A stretch of 64,000 nucleotides of DNA from Secundilactobacillus odoratitofui DSM 19909 = JCM 15043 (GTDB lineage Bacteria; Bacillota; Bacilli; Lactobacillales; Lactobacillaceae). The position numbers were made by a program, and so were the translations under genes. The notes under the pieces are model-generated. The model was not told the DNA's origin, did not search any database, and saw nothing but the letters and a program-made list of their open reading frames with translations. The stretch spans positions 1 through 64,000 of the forward strand of contig NZ_AZEE01000010.1 in the NCBI RefSeq assembly GCF_001434895.1, read 5' to 3'. Below are positions 38,003 through 46,426 of the stretch, piece after piece. How positions within the stretch are numbered: the stretch's first letter is position 1; every line of letters begins with the position of its first letter.

Positions 38003-38476
38003 ATGCCTGACAGTGATCCACTCTCAACACACTTAGATAACGCCATGTATGGGCCACCCAAGCTGCATCCCGATGAACAACGTAAATACCTTGGCACTTT
38101 TCGAGAACGCGTCTCTCTTTTAATCACCATCGAACAACTCCAACATGCTCAATATCAAGAGGCCTTTAAAACGGAGCTAACCGAACATCCTGATTTACAG
38201 GCCATCTTTAATGGTCATACTGGTATGTCTGCACTCAAACCCTATTTGACCATTGCTGGTCAGTTACAACGGGCGTTTACCATTGTTCAAGACGACTTTT
38301 ATGGTGATACCCCGACCAGCTCTGGACTGGTGGTCATTGCCAAAACGGCCATCAACGTTTACCCAATTGCGGTTGAGAAAAAGTACCCGCCTAAATCTAC
38401 CCAAAATACGTCGACTGCAACTGCCAATTCCAATACCGGCTTTTGGCAAAACATTAAGCACCACCTCGGTTTATAG
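38003..38476 (+). CDS. yueI: YueI-like protein (DUF1694)
   Basis: Small 157-residue protein of the YueI family, recognised by the segments MYGPPKLHPDEQRKYLGTFRERV and GLVVIAKTAINVYPIAVE. It has no catalytic or membrane motif and the function is unknown. The C-terminal 35 residues are a Ser/Thr/Asn-rich tail. The ribosome site is weak. It is followed after 30 bases by rarA and is probably co-transcribed. Confidence 0.8.
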   Translation: MPDSDPLSTHLDNAMYGPPKLHPDEQRKYLGTFRERVSLLITIEQLQHAQYQEAFKTELTEHPDLQAIFNGHTGMSALKPYLTIAGQLQRAFTIVQDDFYGDTPTSSGLVVIAKTAINVYPIAVEKKYPPKSTQNTSTATANSNTGFWQNIKHHLGL

Positions 38477-38506
38477 ATACAAAACAAGAAGGGACTGATC
38501 ACTACT

Positions 38507-39781
38507 ATGCCACAACCACTCGCATACCGTATGCGGCCACAACGGATCGAAGACGTGGTAGGTCAACAACACCTGGTTGGCCCGGGTAAGATCATCGCTC
38601 GCATGGTTAAGGCAAAGATGCTATCTTCCATGATTTTATATGGACCACCTGGTACCGGTAAAACGAGTATTGCCAGCGCCATTGCCGGCTCAACAAAGTA
38701 CGCCTTTCGCAAACTTAACGCTGCGACTGATTCCAAAAAGGACCTTCAAATTGTCGCCGAAGAGGCCAAAATGAGTGGGACAGTTATTTTGTTACTAGAC
38801 GAAATTCACCGGCTGGATAAAACTAAGCAGGATTTTTTGTTACCTCACTTAGAAAGTGGTCGGATCATTCTAATTGGTGCCACCACCGAAAATCCTTACA
38901 TCAGCATTAATCCTGCCATTCGGAGCCGGACTCAAATTTTTGAAGTCAAACCACTCACGCCGGACGACATTAAAGTGGCCATTAACCGGGCACTAGTAGA
39001 CGACCAAAATGGTCTGGGTGATCAAAACATCCGCCTTGCACCTGAAGCCGCCTCACTACTCGCCACCGCAACCAATGGCGATCTACGTAGCGCTTTAAAT
39101 GGTCTGGAACTTGCGGCTAAGTCTACTGATCCAACTGATGGCGTCATTGAATTGACCCTGCCCATCATTGAAGAATGCGTTCAAAAAAAGGCCTTCAGTC
39201 ACGATAAAGACGGTGACGCTCATTACGATGTCATTTCGGCCTTTCAAAAGTCAATTCGCGGCAGTGATACCGATGCCGCCCTCCACTACTTGGCCCGGCT
39301 CGTAACTGCTGGTGATTTGCCATCGATTGCGCGTCGCTTAACCGTCATTGCGTACGAAGACATTGGTTTAGCCAATCCACCGGCCGCCGCACGGGTCGTT
39401 GACGCCGTTACAGCGGCTCAGCGACTGGGTTTCCCAGAAGCAAGAATTCCCCTGGCTGATGCGGTAATTGAACTATGTTTGTCGCCAAAATCAAACTCAG
39501 GGATGATGGCAATTGACGCAGCTATGGCAGATATTGCCAGCGGTCACTATGGTGATATTCCAGCTCATTTAAAAGATGCCCACTACAAAGGCGCTGAGAA
39601 ACTTGGTCATGGCGTTGATTACCAGTACCCACACAACTTTACCAATGACTGGGTCAAACAACAGTATTTACCAGACAAACTCAAAAATGCGCAATATTAT
39701 CAGCCTAAAACCAATGGGAAGTTTGAAACTGCCCTCGCTCAGCAGTATGAGCGCTTAAAAACGGCGCAACGTGACTCGTAA
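38507..39781 (+). CDS. rarA: Replication-associated recombination protein RarA
   Basis: AAA+ ATPase (MgsA/WRNIP1 family) acting at stalled replication forks. Walker A is GPPGTGKTS near residue 48, Walker B LLLDEIHRLDK, sensor 1 IGATTENP. The C-terminal tetramerisation domain ends with LGHGVDYQYPHNFTNDWVKQQYLP. The 424 residues are normal. The 6S RNA gene follows directly, as in other Firmicutes. Confidence 0.95.
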   Translation: MPQPLAYRMRPQRIEDVVGQQHLVGPGKIIARMVKAKMLSSMILYGPPGTGKTSIASAIAGSTKYAFRKLNAATDSKKDLQIVAEEAKMSGTVILLLDEIHRLDKTKQDFLLPHLESGRIILIGATTENPYISINPAIRSRTQIFEVKPLTPDDIKVAINRALVDDQNGLGDQNIRLAPEAASLLATATNGDLRSALNGLELAAKSTDPTDGVIELTLPIIEECVQKKAFSHDKDGDAHYDVISAFQKSIRGSDTDAALHYLARLVTAGDLPSIARRLTVIAYEDIGLANPPAAARVVDAVTAAQRLGFPEARIPLADAVIELCLSPKSNSGMMAIDAAMADIASGHYGDIPAHLKDAHYKGAEKLGHGVDYQYPHNFTNDWVKQQYLPDKLKNAQYYQPKTNGKFETALAQQYERLKTAQRDS

Positions 39782-39793
39782 TGGGTTATCTAA

Positions 39794-39822
39794 TGGTCAC
39801 ACACCCAAATTTATGCTAGAAT
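39794..39822 (+). promoter_or_regulatory. 6S RNA promoter
   Basis: TGGTCA, 17 bases, then the extended -10 TGCTAGAAT (TAGAAT at 39817-39822). Start predicted near 39829. Confidence 0.65.
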
Positions 39823-39828
39823 ATAGTT

Positions 39829-40018
39829 AAGTTCTAGGGTGTGCGCGTTGCCCACATACGTGTTTGCCGAACAATTATTGTTACATTGGGACTTGGGTTA
39901 ACTCGGTTGGATTGCAGGCCTTATCACTTGGTAGCATGAACACCGATATACCTGTCCCACCTGCTTATCAGCGGGCCAAAACCTATCGGGCAATTAACGG
40001 CACTATTAGATCTTCAAA
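39829..40018 (+). ncRNA. ssrS: 6S RNA
   Basis: This roughly 190-base RNA would bind housekeeping RNA polymerase. A closing stem pairs AAGTTCTAGGGTG at 39829 with CACTATTAGATCTT ending at about 40018. The length equals that of Firmicute 6S-1, and the site between rarA and a universal stress gene is the classical 6S location in lactobacilli (the Lacto-usp motif). A terminator follows. The central bubble was not folded in detail. Confidence 0.75.
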
Positions 40019-40034
40019 GTGGCAACACTTTGGG

Positions 40035-40070
40035 AGCTGGCTTGCACCTTGTAAGTCAGCTTTTTTCTTT
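40035..40070 (+). terminator. 6S RNA terminator
   Basis: The arms AGCTGGCTT and AAGTCAGCT around GCACCTTGT, then TTTTTTCTTTT. A second small hairpin AAAGTG/CACTTT lies just upstream. Confidence 0.85.
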
Positions 40071-40093
40071 TGAATGAGACGGAGGAATTTTTT

Positions 40094-40384
40094 GTGTTAA
40101 TTAACATTTTAATGATTGTCTTTATCTTACTGACCTTCTTTATTGGTGGCTTTTTCCTGACGCATACAAATAAAGCGTTTTTAGTCTTTCACCCAGAATC
40201 CAATCGCAACTTGGCTGGCATTGTAAAATTTGGTGGTTGGTCATTGATTATAATCGGTGTGGTGGCTTGCGTTGCTACCGTCATGCAAAACAACGTGTTC
40301 ATTTCCATGACTTTGTTGGTGGCCGTGCTTGATATTGTTGCCGTTCAGTTAATGTTGGTCCACTTTTTCCCAAAAAATCAATGA
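40094..40384 (+). CDS. Small hypothetical membrane protein
   Basis: A 96-residue protein with three hydrophobic segments (about 2-22, 44-65 and 70-90) separated by short charged loops. I do not recognise the family. I choose the GTG at 40094, seven bases after GGAGG; an ATG eight codons earlier lies before that ribosome site. It sits between 6S RNA and uspA. It may be transcribed by read-through from the 6S promoter or from a weak promoter that I cannot define. Confidence 0.65.
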   Translation: MLINILMIVFILLTFFIGGFFLTHTNKAFLVFHPESNRNLAGIVKFGGWSLIIIGVVACVATVMQNNVFISMTLLVAVLDIVAVQLMLVHFFPKNQ

Positions 40385-40462
40385 AAACGGTTTACATTTT
40401 ACTTTATAATTTCTTAAAAATAACGTAGAATAGAGTTAACAAGTAGAGAGAGGTGAGTCATC

Positions 40463-40942
40463 ATGTTACAACAATATAATCACATTCTAGTTCCCGTTGA
40501 TGGTTCCTACGAAGCCGAATTAGCCTTCGAAAAGGCCGTTGCGGTCGCTAAACGTAACGATTCAGACCTACATTTGGTTCACGTGGTGGACACACGTGCT
40601 TTTCAAAACATCTCTAGCTTCGACACAACGATGGTGGAAGAAGTCACGGATACTGCAAAGAAAACGCTAGATAAGTATATTCAACAAGCCAAGGATGCGG
40701 GTGTCACCAGCGTTGATTATTCAATCGAATATGGTGCACCAAAGACCATTATTGCGCGCGATATGCCTAAAAAACTAGACGTTGATTTAATTATGATTGG
40801 GGCAACTGGCCTAAACGCCGTTGAACGTCTCTTAATTGGTTCTGTTACTGAATATGTCACTAGAACCGCAGTTTGCGACGTCCTCGTTGTTCGGACTGAC
40901 TTAGAAAATAAACCGGCCAAGCAACCTGCTAAACGGAACTAA
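40463..40942 (+). CDS. Universal stress protein (UspA family)
   Basis: Cytosolic alpha/beta nucleotide-binding protein of 159 residues. The start is the family pattern YNHILVPVDGSYEAELAFEKAV. The ATP-binding type motif GATGLNAVERLLIGSVTEYV (G-2x-G-9x-G-S/T) lies near residue 115, so it probably binds ATP. Its position after the 6S RNA is conserved in lactobacilli. A bidirectional terminator follows. Confidence 0.92.
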   Translation: MLQQYNHILVPVDGSYEAELAFEKAVAVAKRNDSDLHLVHVVDTRAFQNISSFDTTMVEEVTDTAKKTLDKYIQQAKDAGVTSVDYSIEYGAPKTIIARDMPKKLDVDLIMIGATGLNAVERLLIGSVTEYVTRTAVCDVLVVRTDLENKPAKQPAKRN

Positions 40943-40961
40943 AACATCGTTTCACCAATAT

Positions 40962-40995
40962 AAAAACGCCAAGTCAAATCGACTTGGCGTTTTTG
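40962..40995. terminator. Bidirectional terminator between uspA and tag
   Basis: The perfect arms AAAAACGCCAAGTC and GACTTGGCGTTTTT around a 5-base loop, with A/T tracts serving both convergent genes. Confidence 0.9.
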
Positions 40996-41004
40996 TATGG
41001 ATAC

Positions 41005-41577
41005 TTACGAAACAACTTGACTCAATTCATCATGACGATAGCAATTCACCAAATGATCATTCACCATGCCCGACGCTTGCAACAAGGCATAACAGGTTTT
41101 AGGTCCGATTCGTTTAAACCCCAGCTGTTTTAATTGTTCAGTTAAGGTTGAGACGAACGGTTTCGTCACAATTACTTCACCGGGTGCCAAATGATGGTCA
41201 AGCGGCATCGCGTTAACGTGCTGCCAGAGCGTTTCTGATAGTGACCACCCCATCTGATGCAAGCCGGTTAACACTTTTGAATTTTCTATCACCGCATCAA
41301 TCTTGCTATGATTGCGAATAATTCGGTTGTCGTGATACAGGCCCTGGACTTGCTTCGTATTCATCTGGGCAATCAACTGCGGATCAAACTGATAAAATGC
41401 TTGGCGAAGTGCTTGACGATACTTTAATATCAACTGCCACGTTAATCCCGCCTGAAAAATTTCGAGTGACAAATTCTCAAATAATCGTTGTTCATCGTGA
41501 ACGGGAACACCCCACTCTAAATCATGATAAATCAATAATTGCGGACTTTTTTCAGCCCAATGGCACCGTGTCGTCAT
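41005..41577 (-). CDS. tag: DNA-3-methyladenine glycosylase I
   Basis: Excises 3-methyladenine from alkylated DNA. The N-terminal RCHWAEKSP and YHDLEWGVP provide the Cys and His of the zinc snap, and the C-terminal MVNDHLVNCYRH provides the second His and Cys. The substrate-binding LEIFQAGLTW is intact. The ATG at 41577 has GGAG eight bases upstream; the frame extends 14 codons further. The length of 190 residues is usual. Confidence 0.95.
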   Translation of the reverse strand: MTTRCHWAEKSPQLLIYHDLEWGVPVHDEQRLFENLSLEIFQAGLTWQLILKYRQALRQAFYQFDPQLIAQMNTKQVQGLYHDNRIIRNHSKIDAVIENSKVLTGLHQMGWSLSETLWQHVNAMPLDHHLAPGEVIVTKPFVSTLTEQLKQLGFKRIGPKTCYALLQASGMVNDHLVNCYRHDELSQVVS

Positions 41578-41612
41578 CTCCATCACTCCTTTAGAGATAA
41601 CTACGTTGGCGC

Positions 41613-43286
41613 TTAACAAAATTGGTTAATCATATTCTCAACGATTGCCCAATTAAACTGTTTCACGGGTTGTCGATTAACTTGCTGTAACTGGGTCAAT
41701 TGGTTGGTGATTTGACCGTCCACGCCCAGGATCCGCATCATCTGCATATCATGAACCCGGTCTGGCGTCCAAACAAAAACCGGTGAGCCAATCGAATGGG
41801 CTTGTCGAACCATTGTGGTGTTCAGTCCAATAGCTTGTAACGAGTAGAAATCGGCAGGTAGCTGTTTAATTGACATTAAATTCAACGGCACAACGTAACC
41901 AACAATTAAATTACTATTGTATTGTTTCAGCTTTAAAACGGTCTGATAGCTCATGGTATGAACGAAGTCATGATGATCCACTAATTGTTGGCCATACTGG
42001 GCGACGAACCGCTTCGTCATGTCATGACTATCCAGTGGCGTTACCTTTAGCTCAACCATCACACGTTGCCGTGTTTTTTGAGCGGCCGTTAAATAAGTTG
42101 ATAGTTCAACTAAATGAGTGGTTTGCCCATGATAGTTAATTGGCCGCGCCAACGCTTGTTTTAGCGTCATCCGTTGAATCGCCTTGGTTTGATGCTTAGG
42201 ACGTCCTTCCAAGTTAACTCGATCACCATGGGAGACCACAAAGTAACCATCTTTGGTCTCTTGAACGTCGATTTCAACAAAATTGGGGTTTTGGCGAACT
42301 GTTTTTTCTAAGGCCGCCACTGAATTGGGCACCCCATTCTCACCAATCACACCACGATGTGCCACCGTAACACTTGGTGACGCAACTGCCCCGAAGTGAA
42401 AGGCCTGGAAACCAAACAAAGCAATTAGCACAAACACTAATCCCGTTGGAAACCAAGCCATACTATGAAGTTGATCGTCAGTTTCATCAAATTCCGGGAC
42501 AAATTTCGGTTGGGCAATTGATTCCCAAATCATTGCGATTAAAAAGGCACTTAACATCAATAGCGATAAGGTAACCAACAAAATCAAAATCACCAAACTA
42601 ACACCGTTACTAACGCCATTAGTTAACTGATTACCCAGCCCGCGCAATCCCCAAACCACAGCGTGATTGACGATAAAGAGTGGTAACCAGAATGCAATTA
42701 ACGGCCGAAAAAACCAAACTAACCGGTGCCAACCGTTAATCGGAACCAGTTCCGGTTTAACTGTCACTCGTAAATGACCCAAAATCTGTAAAAAACCATA
42801 CAATAAGCCAAAATAAACGACAACTAAAACCGCTACGGCGATACGACGCTGTAAAACAAATAAATCTACCCATGACGCTGGAATCATGACCAGATTTAAG
42901 ACTGGTGCTGTAAACCCCGCATCACCAAAAGGTAACCATAAGATAGCTAATAGCAGGACAAATCCCGTAAGTGAGACCCATCGTTTGCCAAGGCGGCGCC
43001 AGGCGGTCATCATGAGTAAATCAGTTTGATTTAAAATTGTTTTGTTGGTCGTAATCGCGGTTAAAATGAGATTGATTTCAAAAACGAGACCCACCATAAA
43101 GCAAATAATCAACACAACTTTAATTGCAACTAGGCCTGCATTTAACATTAAAATATGCAACGTTACCAAAATCGCCATCAACAGCAGCCAACCTAAATTG
43201 ACGGCTCGTACCTTTAACAGTTGATAGCAAGTCTGGAATAGCCGTTGATAATACGTTATCTTTTTCATTCCTTTAACCATCACCAT
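41613..43286 (-). CDS. Membrane-anchored glycerophosphodiester phosphodiesterase
   Basis: The N-terminal half (about 1-305) has eight or so membrane helices resembling the glycerophosphoryl diester phosphodiesterase membrane domain. The C-terminal GDPD domain (about 325-550) has the catalytic AHRGVIGENGVPNS, EIDVQETKDGYFVVSHGD and MVELKV segments with both catalytic His. It hydrolyses glycerophosphodiesters, perhaps lipid or teichoic acid products, presumably outside the cell. The start is uncertain among three nearby ATG codons. It ends 36 bases before tag. Confidence 0.88.
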   Translation of the reverse strand: MVMVKGMKKITYYQRLFQTCYQLLKVRAVNLGWLLLMAILVTLHILMLNAGLVAIKVVLIICFMVGLVFEINLILTAITTNKTILNQTDLLMMTAWRRLGKRWVSLTGFVLLLAILWLPFGDAGFTAPVLNLVMIPASWVDLFVLQRRIAVAVLVVVYFGLLYGFLQILGHLRVTVKPELVPINGWHRLVWFFRPLIAFWLPLFIVNHAVVWGLRGLGNQLTNGVSNGVSLVILILLVTLSLLMLSAFLIAMIWESIAQPKFVPEFDETDDQLHSMAWFPTGLVFVLIALFGFQAFHFGAVASPSVTVAHRGVIGENGVPNSVAALEKTVRQNPNFVEIDVQETKDGYFVVSHGDRVNLEGRPKHQTKAIQRMTLKQALARPINYHGQTTHLVELSTYLTAAQKTRQRVMVELKVTPLDSHDMTKRFVAQYGQQLVDHHDFVHTMSYQTVLKLKQYNSNLIVGYVVPLNLMSIKQLPADFYSLQAIGLNTTMVRQAHSIGSPVFVWTPDRVHDMQMMRILGVDGQITNQLTQLQQVNRQPVKQFNWAIVENMINQFC

Positions 43287-43307
43287 CTCACTTTATCCGT
43301 GAATATC

Positions 43308-44288
43308 CTATGCTAAAAAGTCAATTACGGAGTTCAAATACTGCATAATAGACTGACTAAAATCATGGCGAATAATCATCGCTTCAATGAGTCGACCACG
43401 ATTGTAGATTTGATTCCAGCCCGCTTGACTCTCCTGCGTCTGGACGACCACTAATTGTTGGCGCCAGCGCTTTAACTGTTTTAACAAATATTCTGCGTAT
43501 AATTTGTTTTTATTGGTAATTCTCGCGAGATAACCCGCTAAACGTTGTGGTTCTCCAAAAATCAAAGCACCATCTAAACGCTTATAACGTTCAATTAACA
43601 AAGCCATCAAAAACAGCTTGTCCGCACGGGTCAACTGGGCGCGTTCGGAAAGTTCGTCCAGCAAGTTACCAATGTGCGTATAGGCATGCGCCCACCCGTT
43701 CATATCAATGAAACCACGCGTGTCAGTTTCAAGCACTAGGTAAAGCGCTAATTGATCAACTACTTGATTGACCAAGGGTTGGGTCATGAAGTGGTAACCA
43801 GCCCGATCGGCATACATCAGGACTGATAAAATCAAGACCGCGAACGCTCGCTGGTATACCGCATCATTTTCCGGCTCAAGAATGTGGGCAAATAAGACCG
43901 TATCACTAGTCAGATAACGTACCATCATCACCATTTGTTGTTCAGACAAGAGGTGTTGTTGAATTAAATCATTGAACAAGAAATAAACACCCTTATCACG
44001 CACGTGTGGATCAGGCGATCCAATGTGTCTTAAGAGCTGTAAAACTTCTTGATCTGACACACTGGCTAATTGCTCTTGATGAAGCTGTTCATTGAACTGA
44101 ATCAGCATCGCTTTAATGCCATCATCGTCGTCAGGCAGCGTTAATTCGGTTGGCTCCTCTGGCGTCACCTGCGCAATAATCTGTTCAAGTTGTGTACTCA
44201 GTGATTGATAGAGTTCCCCCGCATTAACTTGGGCGCGAATCTCCTTTAATTGCAATCGGTATGCTTCAATTTGGTTATTAGCTTCCAC
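43308..44288 (-). CDS. Hypothetical protein, DUF2785-like
   Basis: A 326-residue soluble, helix-rich protein with no signal, membrane segment or catalytic motif. The arrangement SPDPHVRDKGVYFLFNDLI, AFAVLILSVLMYADRAG and the Trp/His-rich WAHAYTHIGNLLDEL resembles the DUF2785 family. Function unknown. It lies between the GDPD gene and the ABC operon, 86 bases after the last ABC permease gene, and may be part of either transcript. Confidence 0.6.
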   Translation of the reverse strand: MEANNQIEAYRLQLKEIRAQVNAGELYQSLSTQLEQIIAQVTPEEPTELTLPDDDDGIKAMLIQFNEQLHQEQLASVSDQEVLQLLRHIGSPDPHVRDKGVYFLFNDLIQQHLLSEQQMVMMVRYLTSDTVLFAHILEPENDAVYQRAFAVLILSVLMYADRAGYHFMTQPLVNQVVDQLALYLVLETDTRGFIDMNGWAHAYTHIGNLLDELSERAQLTRADKLFLMALLIERYKRLDGALIFGEPQRLAGYLARITNKNKLYAEYLLKQLKRWRQQLVVVQTQESQAGWNQIYNRGRLIEAMIIRHDFSQSIMQYLNSVIDFLA

Positions 44289-44374
44289 TGTCCTCGCTCC
44301 GTTCTTAACCTAATGCGTCTATTCTATCACGTTTCACAACCATTCGACTATCTCTTACGCCCACCCCAGAACTT

Positions 44375-45157
44375 TTAACGCGGTACGCGTAACTTCAGTG
44401 TTAGATAGTAGGCAATGCTTAACATGACAGCAATGTACACACTCCCCGAAATCATGGGTGCGTAAACAACCAAGTGCCCAGAATGGATATTGTCGTTCAC
44501 AACCCCAATAATAAAGACTAAAAATTGCCAAAGCCAGGTCAACTTTAAACTACTTTGATCATTCAAGACAACCAGCACAATCAATAAAATAAACATTAGA
44601 ATTGGAATACCAACAATCAAAAGCACCTGAACTCGTCGACTAAATAGTCCTAAAATGGTCCCAATCACCATGCCGGTAACCGCAACGCAAGCGATAAACA
44701 GGAGTGTAATCAACAATACGGCAAGTAAATTGGCTGCACTGTTTTTAAAATAATCTCCATACAAAACGCTCAAGCCAAACAACCGGGTCCCACTTTTACC
44801 AATCAAACGTTGATAAAGTGCGCCATATACCAGATTAATCGCTTCACCGAGAACAATAATCAGTGCCAGCGCGTAGACTTTACTCCTAAAGTAGGTTTTA
44901 CGGCCAATCCCATTTTGGATAAATAACTTGAAACCATCATAGGTCATGCCACCCGTCACAAATACAAAAATTGTGAGCACAATCGCAGTTAACCCGTTCG
45001 GAATATAAGATGACAGTGAGTAGTCATCAGCTTGTCCCAAAATCAATGAAAAAATGAATGGCAAAACAACGATACCAACCACTGCCCAAAGGTATGACCA
45101 GCCAAGCAATTTAAGTAAATTTTGAAATTGATACTTGAACGCCGCTTTAGTTCTCAA
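44375..45157 (-). CDS. ABC transporter permease, ABC-2-like
   Basis: A 260-residue membrane protein with six predicted helices and short loops, no extracellular domain. It overlaps the upstream ATPase gene by 11 bases, so the two form one transporter. No substrate signature is visible. With the GntR regulator two genes upstream, the set resembles Ytr-type envelope-stress exporters. Confidence 0.8.
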   Translation of the reverse strand: MRTKAAFKYQFQNLLKLLGWSYLWAVVGIVVLPFIFSLILGQADDYSLSSYIPNGLTAIVLTIFVFVTGGMTYDGFKLFIQNGIGRKTYFRSKVYALALIIVLGEAINLVYGALYQRLIGKSGTRLFGLSVLYGDYFKNSAANLLAVLLITLLFIACVAVTGMVIGTILGLFSRRVQVLLIVGIPILMFILLIVLVVLNDQSSLKLTWLWQFLVFIIGVVNDNIHSGHLVVYAPMISGSVYIAVMLSIAYYLTLKLRVPR

Positions 45158-46022
45158 CGGTTGCCACCTCCTGACTGGTTAAATTAACGAATAGTTTTTG
45201 AAGATCAATGTGGCTCACGGACACCGTATCTGGAATCGCACGATCACCAACTAATTCACCATAGACATAGTTCACACGTAAGTTACCAAGCTGATCTTGA
45301 CCAATCACATTGAGTCCAGCGGTATACGCCACCACATCTTCGGTGGGACCAGTGATTGCATACCCTTTTTGTAGCATCTCTTCAGTCGATTCGTTGATCG
45401 TGATGTGGCCATTTTGGAGAACCCAAACTTGCTCAATCAGATTAGCGATTTCTTCAATTAAGTGGGTTGAAATCACGAAGGTCCGAGGCCGCTTGGCGTA
45501 ACTATCAAGTAACGCATCATAGAATAATTCTCGGTGGTTAGCATCTAACCCGAGCGTTGGTTCATCCAAGAAAACGTAATCAACATCCACAGAGAGGGCA
45601 ATAATCAACTTCAAAATTGACCGATAACCAGTTGATAGCTTATTAAAGCGCGTTTTAACATCCAATCCAAACTGCTGCGTCAAATTTGAAACCAATTCAA
45701 GGTCCATCCCTTGATATAATCCCGCGGTAAGTTTGAAAATTTCGCCTACACGCATCCGTGATGGGTACAAATTGCCTTCACTCATTAAGTAAATTCGGTT
45801 GAGCACGCGATCATTATTGGCAATAGGTTCGCCTTCAATGGTCACCTCACCAGCAGACATCGGAATGCGATTGGTAATAATATTAAATAAGGTACTTTTC
45901 CCAGCCCCGTTGCGACCAAGAAGTCCGTAAATTGTATCGGGTTGAATATTGAGGCTGATATCGTCAAGCACCCTGTTTTTATTAAACTGCTTCACCAAAT
46001 GTGCTACTTTAATCGGTTTCAT
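45147..46022 (-). CDS. ABC transporter ATP-binding protein (YtrB-like)
   Basis: ATPase subunit of 291 residues. Walker A is LLGRNGAGKST near residue 35, the signature is degenerate (LSTGYRSIL in place of LSGGQ), Walker B is DYVFLDEPTLGLD, and the switch His is in STHL. A C-terminal extension of about 70 residues follows the ATPase core. It overlaps gntR by 14 bases and the permease by 11, so translation is coupled through all three. Confidence 0.9.
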   Translation of the reverse strand: MKPIKVAHLVKQFNKNRVLDDISLNIQPDTIYGLLGRNGAGKSTLFNIITNRIPMSAGEVTIEGEPIANNDRVLNRIYLMSEGNLYPSRMRVGEIFKLTAGLYQGMDLELVSNLTQQFGLDVKTRFNKLSTGYRSILKLIIALSVDVDYVFLDEPTLGLDANHRELFYDALLDSYAKRPRTFVISTHLIEEIANLIEQVWVLQNGHITINESTEEMLQKGYAITGPTEDVVAYTAGLNVIGQDQLGNLRVNYVYGELVGDRAIPDTVSVSHIDLQKLFVNLTSQEVATVEN

Positions 46023-46389
46023 GTGCTTCGAACCCCCTCTTCACCATTTCAATGATGGCTTGTTCTGACAGCGTTAGTTTTTGAGCTTCATTAACGAGGT
46101 TAATGACATAGTCTTGATAAAACTCGGTCTGTCGTTTATCACGAATCTTGCGATGCGCCCCGGTAGACACAAACATTCCTAGTCCCCGCTTTTTTTCTAA
46201 AAAACCAGCGGTAACTAGGATGTTCATGCCTTTAAGGACGGTGGCAGGATTAATATGAAATTGTTTTGAAATTTCCGTTGTCGACGGTACCTGAGCACCT
46301 TCTTCGAAACTGTTAAGAAAAATTGCTTCTTCAATTTGCTCAGCTACTTGTAAATACAACGGTTCAGTACTATCAAAATTAAACTGCAT
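46009..46389 (-). CDS. GntR family transcriptional regulator (YtrA subfamily)
   Basis: A 126-residue regulator with an N-terminal winged helix (EPLYLQVAEQIEEAIFLNSFEEGAQVPSTTEISKQFHINPATVLKGMNIL) and a short helical C-terminus without a ligand domain, which is the YtrA subfamily. It lies inside the ABC operon, 37 bases after one transporter and overlapping the next. It is a good candidate to bind the operator at 49043-49064 and repress the whole unit. Confidence 0.92.
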   Translation of the reverse strand: MQFNFDSTEPLYLQVAEQIEEAIFLNSFEEGAQVPSTTEISKQFHINPATVLKGMNILVTAGFLEKKRGLGMFVSTGAHRKIRDKRQTEFYQDYVINLVNEAQKLTLSEQAIIEMVKRGFEAHETD

Positions 46390-46426
46390 GATGCACCATC
46401 CGTTCCCTCATTCCAGCGTTTTGCGA

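Noticed and set aside
39864-40073. Plus-strand reading frame of 69 codons in the rarA-uspA gap
   Set aside because: It lies inside the 6S RNA and its terminator, with no ribosome site.
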